Shown: one piece after another, positions 19,774 through 32,621 of the stretch
Position numbering within the stretch: position 1 is the stretch's first letter
How the letters are laid out: every line of letters begins with the position of its first letter
Source of the DNA: Myotis daubentonii
Lineage: Eukaryota > Chordata > Mammalia > Chiroptera > Vespertilionidae
NCBI RefSeq assembly: GCF_963259705.1
Contig: NC_081847.1
Coordinates: 75,645,469 to 75,709,468 of the forward strand
DNA length: 64,000 nt
Direction: 5' to 3'
Notes under the pieces: generated by a model
What the model saw: the letters and a program-made list of their open reading frames with translations, nothing else
What the model was told of the DNA's origin: nothing
Database searches by the model: none
Translations under genes and position numbers: made by a program

Positions 19774-21199
19774 CACCAGTCTGCATTCCCACCAGCAGTG
19801 CACAAGTGTTCCTTTTTCTCCACATCCTCTCCAGCACTTGTCGTTTGTCGATTTGTTGATGATAGCCAGTCTGACAGGTGTGAGATGGTACCTCATTGCT
19901 GTTTTGATTTGCATCTCTCGGATGATTAGTGACTTTGAGCATGTTTTCATATGTCTCTTGGCTTTCTGAATGTCCTCTTTTGAAAGGTGTCTATTTAGGT
20001 CCTTTGCCCATTTTTTGATTGGATTGTTTATCTTCCTTTTGTTAAGTTGTATGAGTTCCCTATAAATTTTGGAGATTAGGCCCTTATCAGATATGTCATT
20101 GGCAAATATGTTTTCCCACACAGTGGGTTTTCTCGTTGTTTTGTTGATGGTTTCTTTTGCTGTGCAGAAGCTTTTTATTTTGATGTAGTCCCATTTGTTC
20201 ATTTTTTCTTTAGTTTCAAGTGCCCTAGGAGCTGTATCAGTGAAGAAATTGCTTCGGCATATGTCTGAGATTTTGTTGCCTTTGGATTCTTCTAGAATTT
20301 TTATGGTTTCCTGTCGTACATTTAAGTCCTTTATCCATTTTGAGTTTATTTTTGTGTATGGTGTAAGTTGGTGGTCTAGTTTCATTTTCTTGCATATATC
20401 TGTCCAATTTTCCCAACACCATTTATTGAAGAGACTATCTTGGCTCCATTGTATGTTCTTGCCTCCTTTGTCAAATATTAATTGAGCATATTGGTTCGGG
20501 CCGATTTCTGGGCTCTCTATTCTATTCCATTGATCTATATGCCTATTCTTGTGCCAGTACCAGGCAGTTTTGAGAACAGTGGCTTTGTAATACAACTTGA
20601 TATCTGGTATTGAGATCCCACCTACTTTGTTCTTTTTCAGGATTGCTGCAGCTATTCGGGGTCTTTTTTTATTCCAGATGAATTTTTGGAAAGTTCGTTC
20701 TAGATCTCTGAAGTATGCTGTTGGTACTTTAATGGGAAGTGCGTTGAATTTATAGATTGCTTTGGGTAGTATGGACATTTTAATGATGTTGATTCTACCA
20801 ATCCATGAACACGGTATGTTCTTCCATCTGTTTATGTCTTCCTCTATGTCTTTTTTCAACGTCCTGTAGTTTTCTGAGTAGAGGTCTTTTACCTCTTTAG
20901 TTAAGTTTATTCCTAGGTAGCTTAGTTTTTTCGGTGCAATGGTAAACGGGATTGTTTTTATAATCTCTCTTTCTGAAAGTTCACTATTGGTGTATAGAAA
21001 TGCCTCAGATTTCTTGGGGTTAATTTTGTATCCTGCTACATTGCCAAATTCATGTATTAAGTCTAGTAGCTTTTTGATGGAATCTCTAGGGTTTTGTATG
21101 TCTAATATCATGTCGTCTGCAAATAAGGACAGTTTTACTTCCTCTTTTCCAATTTGGATGCCTTTTATTTCTTCTTCTTGCCGAATTGCAATGGCTAAC
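19774..21199 (-). pseudogene. Inverted 5' part of a young L1 (ORF2 fragment)
   Basis: L1 ORF2 in inverted orientation relative to the insertion's own 3' end. About 475 codons are open without a stop, from [17 protein letters not shown] through the reverse-transcriptase active-site motif FADD ([11 protein letters not shown]) to [11 protein letters not shown]. The last 70 or so residues of the open frame (19546-19770) are genomic flank read through, not L1. The N-terminal endonuclease, the first RT motifs and ORF1 are missing, so it is a dead fragment despite the open frame. Confidence 0.9.
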
Positions 21200-21877
21200 A
21201 CTGGTGGGAATGCAGACTGGTGCAGCCACTATGGAAGACAGTATGGAGTTTCCTTAAAAAACTGAAAATGGAACTCCCATTTGACCCTGTGATCCCACTT
21301 CTAGGAATATATCCCAAGAAACCAGAAACACCAATCAGAAAGGATATATGCACCCCTATGTTCATAGCAGCACAATTCACCATAGCTAAGATCTGGAAAC
21401 AGCCTAAGTGCCCATCAGTAGATGAATGGATTAGAAAACTGTGGTACATCTATACGATGGAATACTATGCTGCTGTAAAAAGGAAGGAACTCTTACCATT
21501 TGCAACGTCATGGATGGAACTGGAGAGCATTATGCTAAGTGAAATAAGCCAGTCAATAAAGGAAAAATACCACATGATCTCACTCATTCATGGACAATAG
21601 AGACCATTATAAACTTTTGAACAATAATAGATACAGAGGCAGAGCTGCCTCAAACAGATTGTCAAACTGCAGTGGGAAGGCCGGGGAGGGTTGGGGGGCA
21701 GGAGGTAGGGGGGTAAGAGATCAACTAAAGGACTTGTATGCATGCATATAAGCATAACCAATGGACATAAGACACTGGGTGATAGGGGAGGCTAGGGGAC
21801 TGTCTAGGGCGGGGGGATAAAATGGATACATATGTAATACCCTTTGTAATACTTTAAGCAATAAAAAAAAAAAAAAA
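19774..21877 (+). mobile_element. Twin-primed (5'-inverted) L1 insertion
   Basis: Single insertion made of an inverted 5' segment (19774-21199) and a direct 3' segment (21200-21877). The 3' segment covers the ORF2 C-terminus ([17 protein letters not shown]), a G-rich 3' UTR, AATAAA and a poly(A) of about 15. A perfect 12-bp target duplication GATGATCTGCTG lies at 19762-19773 and 21878-21889. About 23 bp of L1 (GGTGGGAATGCAGACTGGTG...) are present in both segments, at each inversion end, as expected for twin priming with overlap. Confidence 0.92.
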
Positions 21878-21889
21878 GATGATCTGCTG

Positions 21890-22433
21890 AGTGCCTCGTT
21901 ATTTAAACAATCCTTGTCTGGAAGGGGAGAGCTTGGGCCAGTGGGGGCTGGCCCGAGCCCTAATACTAGTATTTGCAGGGCCCAGGCCAAAAATACTTAT
22001 GTGCCTTAATATTTAAATGTACAAATCAAGCTATTAGACTGTAAAATAAAATAGGTTCTACCTTTCTATCTTGGCAGACGTACCCCCATAATGCAGAAGG
22101 CCAGAGTTGGATTAAGAATTCTCAGAATCCCTGGAGTTCTGCTCCAGATGTGGTAGCATGGGAGAGCCATTCCAGTGCCTGGCCACCCTCTCGTTCACCC
22201 CTTGCTCCACTGCACATCATGAAGTGACACGTTTGTACATGTGTGGGCACCCCAACCCAAATATCCAACTTCATCCATCTTCTACCCAACCCTTACAAAC
22301 AGCCTCCTCTTTACCACATCTTGGGTCTAGGGGTGTACACATCAAACCCAGAGACAAGGCCCACAGAGACTCTGAAAGCAGGCACAGAGCCATTTGGGCA
22401 GGAGATTCTGGAGTCCCCAGTACCCAGAGGATG
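21890..22433. other. Intergenic unique sequence
   Basis: No recognised repeat or gene. Short open frames overlap and look random. Confidence 0.5.
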
Positions 22434-22441
22434 TTCTAGAA

Positions 22442-23536
22442 CAGTGATTCTCAACCTTCCTAATGCCGCGACCCTTTAATACAGTTCCTCATGTTGTGGT
22501 GACCCCCAACCATAAAATTATTTTTGTTGCTACTTCATAACTGTAATTTTGCTACTGTTAAGTGCCGGGGTCCAACCCCAGCGGGTCCAGGGGTCCCCAA
22601 AGGTGTGGACGGAGTCGGCGAAGAAGGAATGACACGGAGACAGCGTTCAGTTGATCAGCAGCCTAGCCAGGATCTCTAGCCCGGATCTCCAGAGAGGTTC
22701 TGCTTCGGATCTCCAACGAGGTTCTGTAGCCATGTTCCCTCGCTAGGTTCTCCAGCCAGGTTCTGTCCAGGCTCTCCAGTCAGGTTCAGTGTCCAGGTTC
22801 CAGTCAGGTTCTCCTGCCAATCTCTGTAGTCAGGTTCAGTCCAGGATCCCTTGCCATGTTCTCCCGCTAGGCTCTGTCTCTAGGCTCCGAGGCCAGTCCC
22901 TCTCCAGGATCCTCCGGCATGCTCTCTCCAGCGAAGTTCTTCTGTCTCTAGGCTCCGTGGAGTTTCTGTCTTCTTGATTCTCTTCTAAGTTCTGAGTCTT
23001 TCTGTCTTGTTACAACTGTATTTATACCAGTTGATTCAATCCTATCAATCTCTATTACAAAGGTTAGGGCGTTTCTTATCTCCATTCCAGGGAGAAAAGA
23101 TTATGTAGTTTAAGCATGATTGTTCATAGTTAAAGGGATTAACCACCCGCCTGGCACTTAGTTGAGGGGTTTTATTCCCTCCCTAACTTCAGGGGAAAAT
23201 CCCTACCTGGGGATTCAACCTTTCTCGGAGAGGTGACTTTGGTTAAAACACAGCGCCAAGAAGGTGAGCAAACATATTAAGAACAGTATGCCATATATGC
23301 CAGGTCCCTTGAAACAGCAAGGATGGACCGGCTCCCGGCAGTTAAGAATTGTAATGTAAATATCTGATATGCAGGATGTATTTTCATTGTTACAAATTGA
23401 ACATAATTAAAGCATAGTGATTAATCACAAAAACAATATGTAATTATATATGTGTTTTCTGATGGTCTTAGGCGACCCCTGTCAAAGGGTCGTTCGACCC
23501 CCAAAGGGGTCGCGACCCACAGGTTGAGAACCGCTG
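22442..23536 (-). mobile_element. SPIN hAT transposon split by an LTR
   Basis: The two ends of a SPIN (22442-22562 and 23341-23536) match the intact copy at 9689-9980. The outer target duplication TTCTAGAA is at 22434-22441 and 23537-23544. Removing the LTR and one GTTAAG restores a continuous element of about 310 bp. Confidence 0.93.
22563..23340 (-). mobile_element. Solo ERV LTR (copy 1)
   Basis: 778 bp. On the minus strand it starts TGCCGGGAGC and ends GGACCCCGGCA (TG...CA). A perfect 6-bp duplication GTTAAG lies at 22557-22562 and 23341-23346; a 6-bp target site is usual for class II (betaretrovirus-like) ERVs. A TATA-type box (GGTATAAATACAG on the minus strand, about 23015-23027) is followed by a degenerate tandem-repeat region. 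No gag, pol or env sequence remains, so this is a recombined solo LTR. Confidence 0.9.
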
Positions 23537-23544
23537 TTCTAGAA

Positions 23545-25964
23545 GGAAGGGTTGGGGTACCAGATGGTCATGTGTTCTTGTCACCACAGACCCCTTGCTT
23601 GGTGCAGAAGGGCATGACAGAAGAGGGCCCTTTTGTGCAGGCGAGGGACCCATCTGTTACTGGGATCGAGTCCTGAGAAGGCATCCTATGAAGAGCATGA
23701 GTGAGGGGCAGGGAGATCCTGCTTCCCTAGAAGCTGGGGTGGGACAGGGAAAGGTGGGTCCAGGTGAAGGCCCATTTTTTGATGAGGTGGCAGGAGGTTT
23801 ATGTGAACCTGATTTTCTAACTAAAGGTAGAGGGAGGATCACCTGCTAGGTGGAGGAAAGGGGGCAGAGGTTTGGGAAGGGTCATAGGTAAGCTTGGAAA
23901 AGCCAACGTTTACCAGTAGCGTGAGAGAGGGCTAAGAAGGCACCTGCGAGAAACATACTGGCAGTGCTGATGGCCTGCCATGGCTGCCTGTGGGCACTTG
24001 GGTGGGTTGGGCAAAGCTCAATCCAGGAAGCAGTGTTGACAGCATGATGGTAGCCCCTCGTGTTGGCATTGAGCCTCTTGCACACCCACACCTGGGGCCA
24101 GGCTCATGCAGTCTTCTCTCTGAATTTTGACCTCAACAGTTACTATTGCTTTGCAAAGTCTGAGTGAGAGAAACTAGTGTTAAGGACCCTCTTGTTTACT
24201 GGAATCACTTGTTAAACCCTGTCTGTTATGTCTGTTATGTAAACACTAAATTAACATTATGAATATGGCCCCAAAATGCTGACAACGGTCTTCCCAAATA
24301 ATGGTGTCCTTACCTTTCATTCTGAGAGCCAAAATTTTGCTTCCAGGATGGTATTTTCCTCATCCTTGTTACCCTCCTGGGGAACCCCCCTCCTAGCACT
24401 CTTTCCCTCCTCTCTTACCAGAGGCCCCACCCATTACTTAAAACGAATGACCATTTTAATACTTACTCATTGTGCATACCATAAAGAAAGGAAACAAGAA
24501 TAATTACTATAATTCTCCATTCTCTGAGATTCCCGCCCTATTTTGCTCTCCCCAAACCTCAAATTTGCTAATCCCCAGGCTGGGACAACACCTGCCTTCT
24601 TCAATGACCAGCCTGCTTCCATTTTTTCCTCCTGGGTCGTGGGTCCTAACTCGGCTGCTATGTTGTTGATTTGCCTTTGATTCTATTCACACGTGACATT
24701 TTGATCCCATCAGCTGTGCTTGTCCTTTGAGATGGTACTGGAGAAAGTCAGTCCAAAAGCTTCGGGGTCAGTATTGTTGTGGAATAAAACAGGGGTGATA
24801 TGGAGGCTTTGCTTTCTAAGCTCACAAAGAAATCCTCAAAAGACTCTGAGAAGCTGAGGCCTCCTCTAGAGCACCCTTCACTCCATGTCCTCACAAGACC
24901 TTGCTGGTCCTGCCCAGAGGCAGCTGAACAGACCAGTCCAGCTCCCAGAGCGCGCCCATCCCAGGGGACAGGGGTGGGACAGAGGGAGGGTGACCCATTT
25001 TGAGCAAAAGGGATAGTGTCAGCCACCTTCTTTCCTGGTAGGACATCAGAGAGGCCCAGCGGCCCGTGGGACACAGAAGCCCCACCCTCTGCCTTGTCTA
25101 AGGAAGCCCAGCTTGGTGACGGGGCTCTGCCTGCCATTGTTTGGAAAGGCAAGACATGGAATGTGTGATTTTGCTCACTAAAGTTTAGAAAAGTATTCAT
25201 TCTATGAAGTCCCAAACTCCTTATGATGCCCTGTGACTGATCTCTTTATCTGTCCTTTTTAACTCTTACTGGGTCACTTGAATATTGAGTGGGTTCTGAC
25301 CAAGTCCAGCTGCCCGATTTCCATCCCACTTCTCTCAGGGCTCCTGGGGGCGCTGTGCCTCAGCCTGGCCTGGCGCCTGCCAGAGCTCCTCTGAGCCCAG
25401 CCCCTGGATCTGTGTGCAGAGTGGCTTCTGGCCTCTCACCTTTGCTTTTGTTCACTTTTGCAACTCTGACCTCATGGTGGAGCTCTATCTGAAGTGACCT
25501 ATTTGGTTCTCCACCTGCCTACAGCAAGGAGCTGAACTTTCTGTAAGGACTGGGAATCCGAGCATTTGTACTCGGCTCGAATACAAGGAGGTTCTCATGA
25601 GTTATGGCCGTGTCTATGGCATTTTTCTGCACTACGTGGCCCTGGACCAATAGGTAGTTTGAGTTACTGCCTTCTGATTTTCATTTTTGTCATTAAAGAG
25701 TTGGCTTTAGGTATCTCTCCCTTATATGTACTGAGCAGGTGTCTGTTTTTAATATGCTGTAGAACAAAAGTGACAGATCCCCAAAGATATTAGAAGTATA
25801 GCTAAAATCATCACAGGTGCCCAGGAGTGAGGCCCTAGGGGAACAGGGTTGGTGTCCAGGGGTCAGGGTATGTGTTTGGGCTTTGGGAGATTTCGTTGGG
25901 TGATCAAGGACTTTTTTTTTTTTAAACTCTTATTAGCCTTGGTTTTTTAATCTCTAAAATGAAT
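23545..25964. other. Intergenic unique sequence
   Basis: About 2.4 kb with no recognised repeats, exons or promoter. The longest frame (155 codons, minus, 24748-25215) shows no recognisable domain. It may include weak old repeats that cannot be named by eye. Confidence 0.45.
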
Positions 25965-26255
25965 TATCCAAACAGACTGAGGGAAAGGGTGTTGGGGGGC
26001 TGGGTGAAAAAGGTGAAGGGATAAAGCAAAACAACAAAAACATAGACACAGACAACAGTGTGGTGATTACCAGAGGAGGAGGACAGTGGGGGAGATGGGA
26101 GAGGGTAAAGGGGGATAGAGAGTGACAGAAGGAGACTTGACTTTGAGTAGTGAACACACAATACAATATACAGATGATGTATTATGGAATTGTATACTTG
26201 AAACATATCTTATTAACTAGTCACCCCAATAAATTCAATAAAAATTTAAAAACAA
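25965..26255 (+). mobile_element. L1 3' end (older L1MA-type)
   Basis: 3' UTR text: TGTGGTGATTACCAGAGGAG, GAACACACAATACAATATAC, TGATGTATTATGGAATTGTA and GTCACCCCAATAAATTCAAT, with a tail of A/CAAA repeats. Confidence 0.8.
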
Positions 26256-26821
26256 AACAAACAAACAAACAAAAACCTTCCGTGGCCTCCTCTCTGACTC
26301 AGAGTGGACATCAAAGCCCTTACTATGGCAGCAAAGCCTCATCAGGGGCTAGTTTCTTTTCTGATCTTTCTCTTCGGTTCACAGACCTTGAATTTGATGC
26401 CATCTTCTGTGCATATGTGAATCTGTGCACTCTTCCGGGGAGAGCCCACGTGGCTGTCACCAGATTCTCAAAAGACTAAAAACCTCCCCAAAGCTTAAGA
26501 ATCCCTGCTTGGAGGAAGCCTCACACTTGAAAATGCAATTTTAAGAAGGGACTTACTTGTTCACATTATAAAATAATTTGGAGAGGATTCTTTGACTAAT
26601 GAAATCACTTAAAATGTCCGACAATATGGTGAAGTGGATAAAATTAAGTACATGCACTGATTTTTATAGACTCTTTGTGACCCAAGTGTATCAGTTTTAA
26701 GGGGATTCAGAGTAAATCCCATCATAATAAAATCTATGTGTAAAAAAAAGAAAAAAGAAAATAAAAGAGTTAACTATCTTGTTTATAGGAGTTTTCAGAG
26801 ATTTTTAAAAAATAAATGTGT
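26256..26821. other. Intergenic unique sequence
   Basis: Between two L1 3' ends; no feature recognised. Confidence 0.4.
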
Positions 26822-27238
26822 TAATGGAATACTATGCTGCGGTAAAAAAGAAGGAATTCTTACCATTTGCAACAGCATGGATGGAACTGGAGAGCATTAT
26901 GCTAAGTGAAATAAGCCCAGTCAGAGAAAGATAAATATCACATGATCTCACTCATTTATGGAATATAATGAACAACATACGCTGATGAACAAAAACAGAT
27001 CCAGAGACAGAGAAGCATCAATCAGACCATCAAACCTCAGAGGGAAGGTAGGAGAGGGTGGGGGTAAGGGGGAGAGATCAACCAAAGGACTTTTATGCAT
27101 GCATATAAGCCTAACCAATGGACACAGACAACAGGGGGGTGAGGGCATGAGTGGGGGGGGGTTAAAAGGGTAATGGGGCAATAAGGACACACATGTAATA
27201 ACTTAATCAATAAAGAAATTTAAAAAATAAAATAAAAA
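26822..27238 (+). mobile_element. Young bat L1, 5'-truncated
   Basis: Begins in the ORF2 C-terminus (AATGGAATACTATGCTGCGG), continues through GAAATAAGCCCAGTCAGAGA and the G-rich 3' UTR, and ends AATAAAGAAATTT plus an A-rich tail. Flanks share AAATGTGT-type sequence. Confidence 0.88.
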
Positions 27239-27244
27239 ATGTGT

Positions 27245-27815
27245 GTTTTTTTTAAAGCATAGTTCACATACAAAGAGTACACAAATCATAAGTGTACCAT
27301 CAGATGAATTTTACAAAGTAAGCACATTGGTAACCCAGGTCAAGAAACAGAACGCCATCAGCACCTTAAAAGCCCCTGTTTTAAGCCCATTGCCAATCCT
27401 TCTACTCCCCAAAGTTTACCACAGTCCTGGCTTCCAACATTAGAGATGTGTTCTGAAGTTTCTAAAATGCAGTCATGCACACTGTGTTCCTTTTGTGTCT
27501 CTCTTCTTTGGTGAGACTCAGCTTTGTGTCATGTGATACTGCTTCATTTTTATTGCTGTATAGTTTTTCACTGGGACAGTGTACCATAATGTGTCCATTC
27601 TTCTGCTCAACATTCAGGTTGTCCCCGGGGTCTTTTGGCTCTGTTGAATTAAGCAGCATTGAAAATTTTACTATCTTTTGGTGCACATATGTACACACTT
27701 GTTGGGTAATGCCAAGAATGGAATTGCTGGGTCATAGGCTATGGCTTACTAGATATTGCCAAAGTTTTGCTAAGTGATTGTATCAATTCATCTTCCTACC
27801 AGCAGCAAATGAACG
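27245..27815 (-). mobile_element. L1M fragment, antisense
   Basis: Antisense L1 phrases: CATAGTTCACATACAAAGAG, GGAATTGCTGGGTCATAGGC, CTAGATATTGCCAAAGTTTT and ATTGCTGTATAGTTTTTCAC. Confidence 0.8.
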
Positions 27816-30800
27816 TTCCAAATATTCTAAATGATCAGGGAAATTTTCATTGAACTGTCTAGTGAATAATGTGTTTGCCAAATGAATGCCCCGAGCAAAC
27901 GGCGAGGCAGTGGACTATGGCAGAAATCACACTCACGTGAAACCCCAAGTGAAGCGTGCCCTCGTTCTGGAATGAAGTCCTCATTATAGAAACAGTGCTG
28001 ATCTCCAAGAACACTTCCATCTCGGTCTTGGCTCATTTTGTGATTTTCATGAGAAGTGCTCCATTCATCACATACTTTCTGGTGTCTCCCTGTGCCAGGC
28101 GCAGGACCAGCCGTGGGTGACACAAAACACCAAGATGCACACACGTGTGCCATGGATGCACTGCTTTCAGTGCTGAGGTTGACGAGAGCAAGGACTCTGA
28201 CCAGCTAAAGGCTTAGGAAGAGGGCGTGGGAAATGAGTGAGCAAGATGTGCAAGAAGAGTTCTTGGCCCCAGAGTGGTGTTATTTTGTTCCAGGCAGCAA
28301 GGCTGAGCTGGCAGAACAGTCCTGATCCAAAAGGAGCCAAGGGCAAGGCAGTGCTTGGGCCACTGTGGGCAAGCCACCTCGCTGCTTGGCAACACACACC
28401 TACCGCCTCTGCCAGCCTCCTGCCTGCAACACTCCACTACATCAAAGTCTGGGCTGGGCCGTGGGCGATAGAGCCTGTGACCCGTGCTCAGGCCCAAGCA
28501 CAAAAGAGACTTGGAGAATGCCGATCTGGCATTTTCAGCTTCTTTAGAGAGAAGGGGACCCCAAAACCCAAGAAAGGGTTCAGATAGGAGACCACTAGGG
28601 CTATGGTTGCTAATAACAAGAGCTAAGGCAATTACCATTTGTTCATCCTTGCTGGATTTTTATTTAAAACCACAACTAATGAACATCAAAACATTGTTTT
28701 ATTCTTCATTGTTTTCTAGAGTTAAAGTTCTCAAGATTCACATCTTAGATCCACCTCACCCTAAAGGGCACAACTGTCACAAGTTCGGAAGTGACACACC
28801 TTCTTAAAACCATGCCAGGTATGCAGGAGGACTGGTCAAACGGAGGGGTGGACTCAACCAGCCACCGCAGCTCCCCATTATCTGAAGCAGCTAACAGGAC
28901 CAGTGTTTGTTCCCAGACCTGGAATATAATGGCTCGTGATTCCTCAATTAAAGGTTTGTCTCCTTCAAAGACCTGACCGGGTACTTTTTCTCAGAACAAT
29001 GGAAATCTCACTCCCACCTGCCCTGGTTTACAGCTGTGCACGAACCAATGAACACATGCCTTAATGATGACCCAGTGCCATCATCCTTAGCCCTCAGCCC
29101 TCCTGGCCACTCCCCTGTGGCTGGCCAGAGGAGCTGGCTTTTTTACTGCTGAGTCCTCACCTGGAAGACTGTGAAATAGCAACTCTGGCCTTCTTCTTCC
29201 CATTCTCACCTTTCCCCCTGGTGTGCTTCCTCTGGCAAAGTTGCCTCATTCTTTCATGAAAGTTCTTCCCCCAACCTCTGCTACAGGACACGTACACAAT
29301 CAACTCGGTCTGAGAGGAGCCTTCAGCTTCATGTCCAGATGGAAGAGGAGGACAGACTTAAACGGGAGAGTTCATTGGAAGAGAAGAGTTTTCAGTGACC
29401 AGAGAGAGAGGTAACCTTTCCTTGTTGCTGGAGCAGACTGAGAGATGGAGGAGGAGGGAGAGCAAGGGGACCACCACACCCTCTCCTCCTGAGATGCTGC
29501 AAAGCTGCCCTGAGCAGAGAGAAGGGGAGAGCTTGAGGATTAGAATGGGAGGAGGGTGATATTTTAAATTACATGGCACTGGGTGTTTTAAAGCTCTCAA
29601 AGTAAAAGTGAGGCTGAGATGTTGATGAGTCAGAAATGGCAATGCAACTTCAGTAAAATAAAGCCATTCCCTGTTTGAACCCCAGCAGGCCAGCCTGCTC
29701 AATAGACCTACTCAATTTTCTTCAGCCCCAGGAGACTGCCTATCCTGAGGGATGCTTCTTACTCCGTGTTTATTCCAGACTATCTATCTGACCTAAGAAC
29801 ACAGACTTTGGGAGGATAGAGTCAGTCTGACTTAGAGGTTACGCTACTCAACCGCCCGCTCATCCTTCCCAAGGGGAAATGAACCAGGGCCAACCCCAGC
29901 CCAGACAGGAGACTGAAAAAATGGAAAACGCAGGAAGGAAAAAATGTGTAGAGACTATTCTTGCAAAACCTTAGCCCAGATAAAGAGGTCAAAACCAAAA
30001 ATAATCAGAGATCAGAATGGTAAAGAGGAGGGCTACTTGAGCCAGAAGGCAACATTAGCTTCCTCACATCCTCAGGCGAACAGGGGTCAGACAATCCCTT
30101 CAGCTCATATATGGCCTTAGACTAGTCAGGGCACATCTATCCAAGGCTTTGGTTTTCCTGACTGTCAAAATAGACACCAGTAGCTTGTTCCAGCAACCTC
30201 ACACAAGTGGCATGGAGTCAAATGTGATTGCATGGCCTGAAATGAAACAGAAACTCTGAAAACTGCATAAAGCCACTCTACCCAGAATATTCCCAGTCGT
30301 CATCTGCTAATTACTGAGGCCCCTCTGGAGACTGGTTACCTCTGTAATTCTCCTAAGGATATATTTAGGCTATTCTTGTTTTGTGACTATTTTGGGGACT
30401 GCAAAAAACCCAGTATTCTACTAAATTTAAGCATGCACAGCTTACCAACAAGTTGTGTTTCAAAAGCAGATTTGCAGGTAGGCTAGAGATTCGTTTTACA
30501 TAAAAACCATGTTAAAAGGAATCTGTTATACATATGCAAACCAGTAGAAAACAATAATGTTACAAAGCACGAAGCCAAACAGGAAAAATATATCTTAAGA
30601 GTGGCCAAGTAATAGTACATTCACTATTTAATACAGGTACTTTAAACTTCTCCATTAATGCTTGAATGCTGCTATTTCTTGCAGCTTGAAGACTTACGCT
30701 GGGCATAAAGCAAGTAGAACACGGGGGAGCGAGGATATGGAAAATTATAATGGAATTCCTGGCAAGTCAGAGCAACCCACACGTTTCTCCTCTAGGACTT

Positions 30801-31724
30801 CCTGGAGCCAGTTTCCTCCCTGCCTCTGTCCAGGGACCACCTTCTGGCTCCACGCCACCCACAACACATCCCCCCATGTGTCTCCCCCAACTCTAGCATG
30901 GAGGAGAGCCACACACAAGGTTCATGTTTAGGGGAAGGAGAGGCTGATCTTTCTATTTTAAAATTTACTAGCATAATCTAATTGCAGAAGAAGTCCTTAA
31001 TTGCCCAGTTCTAAGCCAGCCTGATCAGGTGTGCTGTGCCGGCAATGGGTCCGGACCAAGGGGACTCCGTCTGTTTCTTTAAGTCTAGCATGGGTTTCCC
31101 CAGCTAGGGCTGCAGACCACATGGCCGGGACAGGCTACATCCTATGTGAGGCTCAGTACAAAATGACAATGCAGACCCTCTTGTTCAGAACTACTAAGAC
31201 TTGAGTGACAGCAGAGTTTTCAATCAAACATTAGCCACTTATGCACGGACCCTGTGTTTACTGCCCAGGTCGCAGACCACTGAGGCCAGCCCTGAATGTG
31301 GCACCAACCAGCCTGGACGACCTTGACCCTCCTGGGTCATGTCCCAATTCCTGTGCAGATTTTCCAAGTGACTTCCTTTAGCCTCTTTCCATTGTGTGGA
31401 CTGGGCAAAGAGCCCTTAAGAAAGGCGCCTCTGGTTCCTGGCCTCAAAGACTCCCTCTGCTTCCAAGGCCCCATATCTAGCTGGCCGAGCAGAGAGTGCT
31501 TTAACCCAGCACTTAGGTTCCGCCTCTCATGTGGTCCTGCACAGAACTTCCCCCATTAAGAACTTTCAAAAATAGGAACACAGTGCTCCAGGCCAAAGGC
31601 AATAGACACAGGGCTGCAGTGGCCACGCTGGGTCCTTCCTGTTTCGACATCTGTTTTTCACTGGTCTACACCTTCCGTCGCTGGCTGCATCCGGGCCTTT
31701 CTTTAGTCTTTAGCCTAAACCCCG
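27816..31724. other. Intergenic, largely unique
   Basis: Nearly 4 kb with no gene found. About 31130-31220 (GAGGCTCAGTACAAAATGAC ... CTTGTTCAGAACTACTAAGA) resembles an old DNA-transposon fossil related to text at about 45205-45260. Open frames up to 141 codons (28213-28638, minus) lack recognisable features. Confidence 0.45.
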
Positions 31725-32175
31725 TGTGATGATTAATTCTATGTGTCAGTTTGAGTGGGCCATGGATGCCTAGATATTTGATCAAACATAATTCTGGGTG
31801 TGTCTGTGAGGGTGTTTCTGAGTAAGATTAACGTTTGAATCTGCAGACTGAGTAAAGCAGATGGCTCCTCCTCCCCCATGAGGGTGGGCATCATCCAATC
31901 AGTTGAAGGCCTGAATAGAACAAAAAGGATAACCCGCCAGTGACTAGGGGGGAAAAACCAACAACACCGGGCACATTGGTCTTCACCTGCCTTTGGACTC
32001 AAACAGAAACATCGGCTCTTGGGTCTCCAAGCCTGCAGGCTTTCAGACTGCAGCTTCCACCATCAGACTGGCGCCTACACCATCCGCTCTCCTGAGTCCC
32101 AGCTGACTGGAGATCTTGAGGCTTTTCAGCTCCATAACCTCAGGAGCCAATTCCTTATAATAAATCTGTCTATCA
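31725..32175 (+). mobile_element. Ancient interspersed repeat (family uncertain)
   Basis: Matches a widely dispersed eutherian repeat I recognise but cannot name securely: ATTCTATGTGTCAGTTTGAG, GATCAAACATAATTCTGGGT, CATCCAATCAGTTGAAGGCC, and ending AGGAGCCAATTCCTTATAAT plus AATCTGTCTATC. Confidence 0.6.
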
Positions 32176-32366
32176 TCTATCTAAAATAAATGTTTATTTT
32201 TTTTATCTGTCAATAGTGTCAACCGATGGTCATTGGTACCAATTTAATGCCAACAGGAATGTCCAATTGTGGGTGCAGTAAAGAAGGAAACTTTATTTAG
32301 TACCAACAGCTCAATGGTAACACAGCATGGCTGTGAAAATAGCACTGCTTTGGAACAGCTTGAGCA

Positions 32367-32576
32367 TCTATAATAATAAAAGCTTAATATGCTAATTAGA
32401 CCACATGTCCTTCCAGATGACCTTCTGGACGAAGCCAGGGCTTTGAGGGAAGCCCAGGTTCCAGGTACCTGCCGGTGGCCAGAGGGAAGCCTGGGTTCCT
32501 GGTCCCAGGGGGAAGCCGGTGCCGGCAGCCAGAAGGAAGGCCTACTCTTGCAGAATTTTGTGCATCAGGCCTCTAG
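32367..32576 (+). mobile_element. HeliBat non-autonomous Helitron, 210 bp
   Basis: Starts TCTATAATAATAAAAGC and ends CAGGCCTCTAG, inserted between A (32366) and T (32577) with no target duplication. The interior is GC-rich and non-coding. It sits inside a 3'-end fragment of older sequence. Helitrons among mammals are known only from bats of this group. Confidence 0.92.
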
Positions 32577-32621
32577 TAAGCTTAATAAAATCTGTCTGGA
32601 AATTTATCTGGGGTTCCTTTT

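Noticed and set aside
22563..23340. Full-length provirus
   Set aside because: Only one LTR lies between the 6-bp duplications; no internal gag, pol or env sequence here or at 59190-59996.
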